From: an uncultured Neisseriaceae bacterium
GTDB taxonomy: Bacteria; Pseudomonadota; Gammaproteobacteria; Burkholderiales; UBA11063
NCBI GenBank assembly: GCA_903891375.1
Contig: CAITEL010000006.1
Location: 1 to 5,109 of the forward strand
Reading direction: 5' to 3'
Length of the DNA: 5,109 bases
Position numbers and translations under genes: made by a program. Each line of letters starts with the position of its first letter. The first letter of the stretch is position 1. Below are positions 1 to 5,109 of this stretch, piece by piece. The notes beneath the pieces were generated by a model, which had not been told where the DNA came from, ran no database searches, and saw only the letters and a list, made by a program, of their open reading frames with translations.

Positions 1-22
1 CAGTTACAAGTATTGTCTTCAT
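1..22 (-). CDS. 5' end of a further gene, seven codons visible (possible NAD(P)-binding Rossmann protein)
   Basis: An ATG at 22-20 opens a frame reading MKTILVT, and the next codon begins with G at the window edge. A purine-rich Shine-Dalgarno-like stretch (GGGGA) lies 7 nt upstream, and the ATG follows the stop of the preceding dsbC-like gene by 15 nt, the tight spacing of an operon neighbour. Many nucleotide-sugar epimerases, dehydratases and short-chain dehydrogenases start with MK(x)ILVTG, so a Rossmann-fold enzyme is a natural guess, but seven residues cannot establish a family. The start codon is reasonably supported; the function is not. Confidence 0.4.
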
Positions 23-37
23 TCACCGTTCCCCATT

Positions 38-835
38 TTATTTTTGTGTTTTTACTTTATCTTTACTCTCCACACTAAGTGGTGCACTTTCAATTACAGG
101 CACACTACTTTCAGTTTTTACCGAATTTGCCATTAATTGATTTAAATAATCTGCGGGAATCAACCCAGGAACTACCTTACCGTCGGTTAAAATTATAGTT
201 GGTGTATGTTCTATACCAATTTTATTTCCAGTTGATATCATTGTATCTAATACTTTTGCATTGTCGCATTTTGTATTAGATGGTAATGACTTATTATTCT
301 TCATCCAATTAGTATATGTAATCTCTGGTGTTTCACTACAAAGTATTTTTTGTGAATCACTCATATCATTTTCATGTATTGATAATGGAAATAAAAAATA
401 ATATATAGTTACGTTTTTTAAATTAGGCACAGTTTCTTGTTCTAATCTCTTACAGAAAGGACATTCTGGATCGGTAAAAATAGCAATCTTTCTTTTTCCG
501 TTACCAATTACTTTCTGAATAGCTATTTTTAATGGTAGCCCTTGCCAACTCACAATACTAATGCTTTCAACAGCCAATTGCGTTAGATTGGTTTTTGTCG
601 TTAAATCTACTAAATTACCAATTAATGCGTATTTACCACTACCATCTACATAAAATATTTTGTGCATTGATGTAACTTCATAAACATTAGTAATTGGAGT
701 ATCACTAATTTTATCTATTTTAACTAAAGGTAATGTGGATTTTAATTGTGAGGTTATCGCCTTAGTGACCGCATCAGTAACCGCAAAACAAGTAACTGCA
801 CAGGACATTAATATAATACTTAATAGTTTTTTCAT
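38..835 (-). CDS. dsbC: Periplasmic DsbC-like thiol:disulfide interchange protein (soluble paralogue)
   Basis: A 265-residue protein of the DsbC/DsbG family, which isomerises wrongly paired disulfides in the periplasm as a V-shaped homodimer kept reduced by DsbD. Residues 1-18 form a Sec signal (MKK, hydrophobic core, likely cleavage after CFA). Residues ~21-85 match the DsbC N-terminal dimerisation domain (VYEV, FYVDGSGKY, GNLVDLTTKTNLT). The thioredoxin-fold domain follows, with active site C125-P-F-C128 after FTDPE, a second cysteine pair C166/C190 at the place of the structural disulfide of E. coli DsbC, and the cis-proline loop T211-P212. E. coli DsbC has CGYC, so the dipeptide differs. 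A Ser/Lys-rich tail (~239-265) extends beyond the usual end. The start is set by ATG 835-833 with AAGG 6 nt upstream and by the signal peptide. It is paralogous to the next gene upstream. Family is firm; DsbC versus DsbG role is inferred. Confidence 0.88.
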   Translation of the reverse strand: MKKLLSIILMSCAVTCFAVTDAVTKAITSQLKSTLPLVKIDKISDTPITNVYEVTSMHKIFYVDGSGKYALIGNLVDLTTKTNLTQLAVESISIVSWQGLPLKIAIQKVIGNGKRKIAIFTDPECPFCKRLEQETVPNLKNVTIYYFLFPLSIHENDMSDSQKILCSETPEITYTNWMKNNKSLPSNTKCDNAKVLDTMISTGNKIGIEHTPTIILTDGKVVPGLIPADYLNQLMANSVKTESSVPVIESAPLSVESKDKVKTQK

Positions 836-841
836 CAGAAA

Positions 842-845
842 CCTT
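842..845 (-). promoter_or_regulatory. Shine-Dalgarno site of the soluble dsbC-like gene
   Basis: AAGG on the minus strand, 6 nt before ATG 835-833. It supports the chosen start. I see no convincing promoter of its own in 846-890, only AT-rich candidates such as TATAAC and TATATT without a good -35, so the gene may depend on transcription from the upstream paralogue. Confidence 0.5.
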
Positions 846-882
846 AGAAAAGAATTGGCAGTTATAACTTAAATATAAGTGC

Positions 883-1018
883 CCATTTAATATATACTTA
901 ACACGGGCATGTACCACGCTTTCCGCTTTCGCTCCTGATGTACGAGATTCACACGGTGTCGCTTTTCATCAAAAACCTCAATTTGTGCTCGTGCTAAGTA
1001 TACTTCGAGTATATATGG
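883..1018. repeat. Imperfect inverted-repeat (palindromic) intergenic element
   Basis: This element occupies most of the 186-nt gap between the two dsbC-like genes. Its arms are 893-909 and 986-1002: the reverse complement of the left arm reads tgcccgtgttaagtata and the right arm reads tgctcgtgctaagtata, so 15 of 17 positions match and one mismatch can pair as G-T. Outer ccat (883-886) and atgg (1015-1018) are also complementary, and a small hairpin (999-1004 with 1008-1013, loop TCG) lies inside the right flank. The ~76-nt centre looks less AT-rich than the flanking DNA and contains atgtac twice (909-914, 938-943). On the minus strand the element is open for 44 codons after the upstream gene's stop. 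It resembles in design known bacterial palindromic elements (REP/MITE-like, or Rickettsia RPE-like), but I do not recognise the family, and only one copy is in the window. Confidence 0.6.
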
Positions 1019-1021
1019 TGA

Positions 1022-1789
1022 TTATTTTGTCGAAGACGCTGGTGCAACCTTAGTACCATTTTTTACCGCATCATCCATCATTGGAATTAATTGTTCTGCT
1101 GGTAGCATACTCGGTAAAATTTGCCCATTTTCTAAAATTAATGTAGGCGTACCTTCTATTTGCACTAAATCAGTCCCAAGTTTTATCAAGGCATCTATCC
1201 CAGAAGTATCACAACTTGAGTTTGTTGGTAATGCCTTTTTATCTCGCATCCATCCAGTCCATACGCTAGTTCTGTCTTTTGAGCACCAGATTTTTATAGC
1301 ATCAGGTTTTGCTTGTGGATGATTTGGCAATGGAAATAAAAATGTATAGATTGTAGTATCTTTTAAGTTTGGAGCAATTTGCTTTTCAAACATTTGACAA
1401 TATGGGCATTCAGGATCAGAAAAAACCGCAAGTTTCCTTTTCCCATTACCATTAACTTCTTTTATTGCTAAATCAAGTGGCAATTTATTCCAGTCAATTT
1501 TGCTTAATTCAGTTGTTCTTTTCTCAGTTAAATTTTGTTTAGTTGAGGCTTCAATTAAGTTACCAAACATTATGTACTTACCATCATTAGTCACATAAAA
1601 TACTTTACGCCCTACTACAACTTCATATAACCCATTAACTGGTGATTTATTCACTGCCACATCTGCAGGTAAGCCTGGAATTGATTTTGTTATGCTCGCT
1701 TTAACTGCACTAGTTGAGAGGCCTTCTTCTTTTTTCGCACAACCCACCATTACACCAGCTAAGATTAATGCTATTACAATTTTCTTCAT
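1022..1789 (-). CDS. dsbC: DsbC-like thiol:disulfide interchange lipoprotein
   Basis: A 255-residue DsbC/DsbG-family protein, expected to isomerise disulfides in the periplasm. The N-terminus is a lipoprotein signal: MKK, hydrophobic stretch, then V-M-V-G-C17, followed by charged KKEEG. Met at -3 is less usual than Leu, but Gly-Cys fits. Position +2 is Ala, not Asp, so outer-membrane sorting would be expected under the E. coli rule. Residues ~27-90 form the dimerisation domain (LYEVVVG, FYVTNDGKY, GNLIEASTKQNLT). The catalytic domain has C128-P-Y-C131 after FSDPE, a second pair C169/C193, and T214-P215 as the cis-proline. Core segments match the downstream paralogue closely (NGNGKRK, DPECPxC, FLFPL), showing duplication. 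ATG 1789-1787 has AAGGA upstream. Soluble DsbC is the usual form, so the lipid anchor is the notable difference. Stop TAA is at 1024-1022. Confidence 0.9.
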   Translation of the reverse strand: MKKIVIALILAGVMVGCAKKEEGLSTSAVKASITKSIPGLPADVAVNKSPVNGLYEVVVGRKVFYVTNDGKYIMFGNLIEASTKQNLTEKRTTELSKIDWNKLPLDLAIKEVNGNGKRKLAVFSDPECPYCQMFEKQIAPNLKDTTIYTFLFPLPNHPQAKPDAIKIWCSKDRTSVWTGWMRDKKALPTNSSCDTSGIDALIKLGTDLVQIEGTPTLILENGQILPSMLPAEQLIPMMDDAVKNGTKVAPASSTK

Positions 1790-1795
1790 TTTTAT

Positions 1796-1800
1796 TCCTT
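1796..1800 (-). promoter_or_regulatory. Shine-Dalgarno site of the dsbC-like lipoprotein gene
   Basis: AAGGA on the minus strand, 6 nt before ATG 1789-1787. It fixes this start, which also gives a complete lipoprotein signal. Confidence 0.6.
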
Positions 1801-1881
1801 TTATTTAATAATATTTTTATAAACTCTTAGACAACCATTTAGTTGTAACTAACTTAGCGATACTATAGACTAACACCCATG

Positions 1882-1911
1882 ATTTTATCATTATTTTAGT
1901 GCATCTGTCCA
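1882..1911 (-). promoter_or_regulatory. Candidate sigma70-type promoter for the dsbC-like pair
   Basis: On the minus strand, TGGACA at 1911-1906 (5 of 6 bases match TTGACA) is followed after 18 nt by TAAAAT at 1887-1882 (5 of 6 match TATAAT). Transcription would start near 1875 and leave a leader of about 85 nt before the dsbC-like lipoprotein gene. It lies in the gap after marC, as expected for a new transcription unit. The rest of 1790-1881 is AT-rich with a weak 5-bp hairpin (acaac/gttgt) and no recognised riboswitch. The evidence is pattern matching only. Confidence 0.4.
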
Positions 1912-1941
1912 ATAACCTTTTTTGTGAAACAAAATATTAGC

Positions 1942-2598
1942 TCAGACGTGTGGGAAAGCCACCCGCAAACCATAAATTATAAATTGAACACCAATGGCCA
2001 AAGTTATTAAGCCCATTACTTTGATTAGAACATTCATTCCTGTTTCACCCAGTACGGTGAAAAGTTTCATAGAATATTTAAAAATCAAATAGATACAAGC
2101 AGTGCACACAACTATAGCCAAAAATAACCATAGTAAGGATATGTAATTATTTGAACTTTGATCAGCAAATATAATAATAGTAGAGAAAGTGCCAGCACCT
2201 GTAGTTAATGGAATAGCTACAGGAATAATAGCAACAGAAATGACAGTAGAAATATTTTTTTTATTGGTTTTATTATCGGTATCACTTAGCACATTGGCTT
2301 TAGAATTTAACATGCTCATACCTGAAACACATAATAAAAATCCACCAGCTATTCTAAATGCTTCAATAGTGATACCAAAAAAATCTAGAATTGCCCCACC
2401 ACATACCATTGCAATAATCATCACAATAAAAGCAGTAATTGAGGCGATTCTACATAAACGTAGTTGCTCATGCCGATTTAAACCATCACATATGCTTAAA
2501 AATAAACCTAAAGCTGATAAATTATTTGCAACAGCAAATATCCCAATAAAGAAATGCTGAAAAGTAGAATGTACCATACCTAAATTAGCCATTGCCAT
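1942..2598 (-). CDS. MarC-family integral inner-membrane protein
   Basis: A 218-residue membrane protein of the MarC (UPF0056) family. Family members are ~200-220 residues with six transmembrane helices; an old link to multiple antibiotic resistance in E. coli was later not supported, and the transported substrate or role remains unknown. Hydrophobic segments fall at about 15-36, 50-72, 79-97, 117-144, 153-173 and 187-211. A polar loop (98-116, SKANVLSDTDNKTNKKN) divides the two three-helix halves. The fourth segment carries the family signature PVAIPLTTGAGTFST (126-140). ATG 2598-2596 is preceded by TGAGGT 6 nt upstream. The gene begins 18 nt after the lpd stop, so it is probably cotranscribed with sucB-lpd, although no functional connection to the dehydrogenase complex is known. 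No terminator is evident after it. Confidence 0.88.
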   Translation of the reverse strand: MAMANLGMVHSTFQHFFIGIFAVANNLSALGLFLSICDGLNRHEQLRLCRIASITAFIVMIIAMVCGGAILDFFGITIEAFRIAGGFLLCVSGMSMLNSKANVLSDTDNKTNKKNISTVISVAIIPVAIPLTTGAGTFSTIIIFADQSSNNYISLLWLFLAIVVCTACIYLIFKYSMKLFTVLGETGMNVLIKVMGLITLAIGVQFIIYGLRVAFPHV

Positions 2599-2604
2599 AA
2601 CATT

Positions 2605-2610
2605 ACCTCA
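2605..2610 (-). promoter_or_regulatory. Shine-Dalgarno site of marC-family gene
   Basis: TGAGGT on the minus strand, 6 nt before ATG 2598-2596 and inside the 18-nt gap after the lpd stop. It chooses this ATG over the in-frame ATG two codons later and over the out-of-frame ATG at 2603-2601. Confidence 0.55.
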
Positions 2611-2616
2611 CGTTTC

Positions 2617-4032
2617 TTAACCATGCAGTTGGCGGTTATCGCAAGCTAAAGCAGCCTCATGAGTAACTTCTGATAATGACGGATGTGCATGGATAATTCT
2701 AGCTAAGTCTTCGCTACTTGCTTTAAATTCCATAGCAACTACTGCCTCACTTATTAATTCTGATACAAATGGGCCAACCATATGTACTCCTAATATTCTA
2801 TCCGTGGTCTCATCAGCTAAAATTTTAACAAAACCAACACTATTACCTAAGCCTAAAGCACGGCCATTACTCATAAAGTTGGCAACACCTTTTTTAAAAC
2901 TAATTCCAGCATCTTGAAGTTGTTTTTCTGTTTGCCCAACCCAAGCAACCTCAGGGTTTGTGTAAATCACCCATGGTATTGTATTAAAATCAAAATGTGG
3001 ATGTTGACCTGAGATACGTTCAGCAACAATAACACCTTCATCCGAAGCCTTGTGTGCAAGCATTGGTCCACGAACACAATCACCTATTGCCCAAACATTT
3101 TCAAGGTTAGTTTTGCATTCAGAATCAACAATAACAAAACCACGCTCATCAATCTTTAAGCCAACAGCACTTGCATTTAAGCCATTGGTATTAGGAACAC
3201 GTCCAATTGCAACCATCAACTTATCACATTTTAATTCATGCTGTTGCCCAGCTTCATCATAATGCACTGTAATACCATCTTTATCGATAATATCGCCAAT
3301 TTTAACACCATTTTTAATAATTAAACCTTGTTTGATTAAATTTTTATGTAACTCTTTGGAGATTTGTTCATCCGCACTTGGTAGAAATTTATCCATCACT
3401 TCAAGGATAGTAACATTACTACCTAAACGCTTCCATACACTACCCATTTCTAGACCAATAACTCCAGCACCAATAATACACAGTTCTTTAGGTGTATCAG
3501 TTAATGCTAAAGCACCTGCGTTATCCAAAACATTTTTATTATCAACAGCAATTTGCGATAACTCGCGTGGAATAGATCCAGTTGCTATAATTATATGTGT
3601 TGCTAATAATTTTTGTTTTTGTCCGTTATCGTCAACTTCAATACTCCATTGGTTACCGTCTCTAGTAACAAAGCTGGCCCAACCATGTAACTCGGTAATC
3701 TTATTTTTTTTGAATAAAAAAGATATGCCACTAGCATTTTTGCTAATAATATCATCTTTACGCTTTTGCATTTGTTTAATGTCTATTTTAGGATTGTCGC
3801 AACTAATTCCGTGTTCAATAAAACTATGGGTTAATTCCGCATAATTTTCGGACGATTGCAACAATGCTTTAGATGGAATACACCCAACATTTAAACAAGT
3901 GCCACCTAAAGAATATTTATTTCCACGTAAAAATCCATCAACACATGCCGTAGTTAAACCTAATTGAGCTGCACGAATCGCCGCAACATAACCACCAGGT
4001 CCGCCACCAATAACAATAACATCAAAATTCAT
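2617..4032 (-). CDS. lpd: Dihydrolipoamide dehydrogenase (E3 of 2-oxo acid dehydrogenase complexes)
   Basis: A 471-residue flavoprotein that reoxidises E2-bound dihydrolipoamide with NAD+ in the cytoplasm. Visible signatures are: FAD-binding GGGPGG (9-14); redox-active disulfide C46/C51 in GGTCLNVGCIPSK; NAD-binding GAGVIG (188-193); second FAD contact AIGDC (315-319); and the C-terminal dimerisation domain with the catalytic His-Glu pair H450/E455 in HAHPSLSE. All are intact and the length is normal. The stretch before GGTC (residues 32-42) is longer than in E. coli Lpd and resembles the Pseudomonas/betaproteobacterial form. ATG 4032-4030 is preceded by AAGAGG 5 nt upstream. It starts 20 nt after the sucB stop, so it is probably the dedicated E3 of the 2-oxoglutarate dehydrogenase complex. 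It could also serve pyruvate dehydrogenase or glycine cleavage. Confidence 0.97.
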   Translation of the reverse strand: MNFDVIVIGGGPGGYVAAIRAAQLGLTTACVDGFLRGNKYSLGGTCLNVGCIPSKALLQSSENYAELTHSFIEHGISCDNPKIDIKQMQKRKDDIISKNASGISFLFKKNKITELHGWASFVTRDGNQWSIEVDDNGQKQKLLATHIIIATGSIPRELSQIAVDNKNVLDNAGALALTDTPKELCIIGAGVIGLEMGSVWKRLGSNVTILEVMDKFLPSADEQISKELHKNLIKQGLIIKNGVKIGDIIDKDGITVHYDEAGQQHELKCDKLMVAIGRVPNTNGLNASAVGLKIDERGFVIVDSECKTNLENVWAIGDCVRGPMLAHKASDEGVIVAERISGQHPHFDFNTIPWVIYTNPEVAWVGQTEKQLQDAGISFKKGVANFMSNGRALGLGNSVGFVKILADETTDRILGVHMVGPFVSELISEAVVAMEFKASSEDLARIIHAHPSLSEVTHEAALACDNRQLHG

Positions 4033-4037
4033 GATAA

Positions 4038-4043
4038 CCTCTT
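4038..4043 (-). promoter_or_regulatory. Shine-Dalgarno site of lpd
   Basis: AAGAGG on the minus strand, 5 nt before ATG 4032-4030, lying within the 20-nt sucB-lpd gap. It supports this start and translation from a shared mRNA. Confidence 0.55.
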
Positions 4044-4052
4044 GGAATTATT

Positions 4053-5109
4053 TTATAAATCAAGTAATAAGCGAGTAGGATCCTCTAACGCATCTTTAAT
4101 TGTAACCAAAGCCGACACGGCCTCTTTACCATCAATTAAACGGTGATCGTATGATAATGCCAAATACATCATTGGCCTAATTACTATTTCACCTTTTTCA
4201 ACCACAGCTCGGTCTTTGATTGCATGCATACCTAAAATTGCAGATTGCGGTGGATTAATAATCGGAGTACTCATCATAGAACCAAATGTACCGCCATTAG
4301 TAATAGAAAAAGTACCACCAATTAAGTCATCAAGCTCAAGTTTACCATCTTTAGCTCGTTTACCATAATCTGCTATACTTTGCTCAATTTGAGCTATATT
4401 CATGTTTTCGGTATTGCGCAAAATTGGAACCACTAAACCTCGTGGGCTACTAACCGCAATCCCTATATCAAAATAGCCGTGATACACAATATCATCACCA
4501 TCAATAGATGCGTTTAGTACTGGGTATTGTTTTAGGGCATGAATTGTAGCCTTTACAAAAAATGACATAAACCCAAGCTTTACTCCATGTTTTTTTTCAA
4601 AAATATCTTTGTATTTAGCTCTTAAATCCATGATTGGTTTCATATTAACTTCATTAAACGTAGTTAATATTGCATTTGTTTGTTGTGATTCAAGTAGGCG
4701 TTGTGCCACTTTTTTTCTAAGTCTAGTCATTGGTACTCGTTCTTCAATTCTAGAACCTTTACCAACCATAGTATTTAACACATCTTCTTTTAAGATGCGT
4801 CCACCACGACCAGAACCTGTAACTTCAGATAAATTAATTTTCTCATCTGCGGCAATTTTGGTTGCGGCAGGCATTGCCAATGCTGATGGCATTGTTGCTG
4901 ATTCTACTTTTGGTGTTTGTTGAGTGATTTTTTCTTCAACTAGATTTGTACTGATTTTAGTTGTCGTGGTCTGTTCTGCTGTTGCTTTAACTTCTGTATC
5001 AAAATAAGCAATTAATTGCCCACTCTTAACCGTGTCTCCTGCTTTTACCAAAAGCTCTACTAATGCACCATTTTCTGGAGCTGGTAATTCTAAAACGACT
5101 TTATCTGTC
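4053..5109 (-). CDS. sucB: Dihydrolipoyllysine succinyltransferase, E2 of 2-oxoglutarate dehydrogenase (5' end cut by window)
   Basis: A total of 351 codons are visible, entering at 5108 without a start; about 40 N-terminal residues are missing relative to the ~400-residue family. The protein moves the succinyl group from E1 to CoA through a swinging lipoyl arm and forms the core of the TCA-cycle 2-oxoglutarate dehydrogenase complex. In order: the second half of the lipoyl domain, whose lipoylated lysine is in TDKVVLE (codon 5102-5100); a Thr/Glu/Lys/Ala-rich linker; the E3-binding domain (~4892-4767; [13 protein letters not shown]); and the catalytic domain, beginning near [15 protein letters not shown]. 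The catalytic domain contains the LTTFNEVNM segment typical of succinyltransferases and the catalytic SYDHRLIDG (His codon 4145-4143, Asp codon 4133-4131). A TTG at 5051-5049 is an internal Leu codon, not the start. sucA is expected just upstream, outside the window. Confidence 0.96.
   Translation of the reverse strand, partial: TDKVVLELPAPENGALVELLVKAGDTVKSGQLIAYFDTEVKATAEQTTTTKISTNLVEEKITQQTPKVESATMPSALAMPAATKIAADEKINLSEVTGSGRGGRILKEDVLNTMVGKGSRIEERVPMTRLRKKVAQRLLESQQTNAILTTFNEVNMKPIMDLRAKYKDIFEKKHGVKLGFMSFFVKATIHALKQYPVLNASIDGDDIVYHGYFDIGIAVSSPRGLVVPILRNTENMNIAQIEQSIADYGKRAKDGKLELDDLIGGTFSITNGGTFGSMMSTPIINPPQSAILGMHAIKDRAVVEKGEIVIRPMMYLALSYDHRLIDGKEAVSALVTIKDALEDPTRLLLDL

Noticed and set aside
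893..1002. Palindromic element as a simple transcription terminator of the dsbC-like lipoprotein gene
   Set aside because: The arms are separated by ~76 nt and no U-tract follows on the minus strand; the structure looks more like a repeat element than an intrinsic terminator.
1920..1934. Hairpin ttttgt/acaaaa after the marC-family gene as a terminator
   Set aside because: The stem is only six mostly A-T pairs and no T-tract follows in either direction, so it is too weak to call a rho-independent terminator.
2189..2560. Plus-strand open frame of 123 codons
   Set aside because: It lies entirely antisense within the marC-family gene, whose product has clear family signatures; the antisense peptide has no recognisable domain.
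3332..3844. Plus-strand open frame of 170 codons
   Set aside because: It is antisense to lpd, in which all catalytic motifs are intact; the frame is a shadow of conserved coding sequence. The shorter plus-strand frame at 3050-3262 is rejected for the same reason.
4609..4923. Plus-strand open frame of 104 codons
   Set aside because: It is antisense to the linker, E3-binding and early catalytic regions of sucB and has no supporting signal. The 3964-4146 frame spanning the lpd start and sucB end is likewise a shadow.
5049..5051. TTG as a possible sucB start
   Set aside because: The frame continues upstream through the lipoyl domain, including the lipoylated-lysine motif TDK at 5108-5100, so this TTG is an internal Leu codon.
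1..5109. CRISPR array, tRNA or rRNA genes, insertion sequence with transposase
   Set aside because: No spaced direct repeats, no cloverleaf-like or rRNA-like segment in the gaps, and no transposase frame were seen; the gaps are 15-186 nt and the genes are ordinary protein families.

Overview
This is an AT-rich bacterial segment in which every recognisable gene reads on the minus strand, so transcription runs from high to low coordinates. The 2-oxoglutarate dehydrogenase E2-E3 gene pair, a long-form dihydrolipoamide dehydrogenase of the Pseudomonas/betaproteobacterial type, and DsbC-type disulfide isomerases (one a lipoprotein) point to a Gram-negative beta- or gammaproteobacterium. The low GC content would fit a small-genome or host-associated lineage. 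I cannot name the genus from the sequence alone.

Layout in transcription order: (1) 5109-4053, sucB (E2 of 2-oxoglutarate dehydrogenase), whose first ~40 codons lie outside the window; (2) 4032-2617, lpd (E3), 20 nt after sucB; (3) 2598-1942, a MarC-family membrane protein, 18 nt after lpd and probably on the same transcript; (4) a 152-nt gap with a plausible promoter; (5) 1789-1022, a DsbC-like protein with a lipoprotein signal; (6) a 186-nt gap almost filled by an imperfect inverted-repeat element; (7) 835-38, a second DsbC-like protein with an ordinary Sec signal; (8) 22-1, the apparent first seven codons of another gene.

Two functional blocks are present. The first is central metabolism: E2 and E3 of the TCA-cycle 2-oxoglutarate dehydrogenase complex, with a membrane protein of unknown role attached. 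The second is envelope protein folding: two divergent DsbC paralogues, one probably lipid-anchored and one probably soluble in the periplasm, each with a CPxC active site, a second cysteine pair and a cis-proline loop.

The most unusual object is the element at about 883-1018. It has 17-bp terminal arms with two mismatches, looks less AT-rich inside than its surroundings, and stays open for 44 codons in the same frame as the upstream dsbC-like gene, directly after that gene's stop codon. It may belong to a dispersed palindromic repeat family. That is inference until the host genome is searched.
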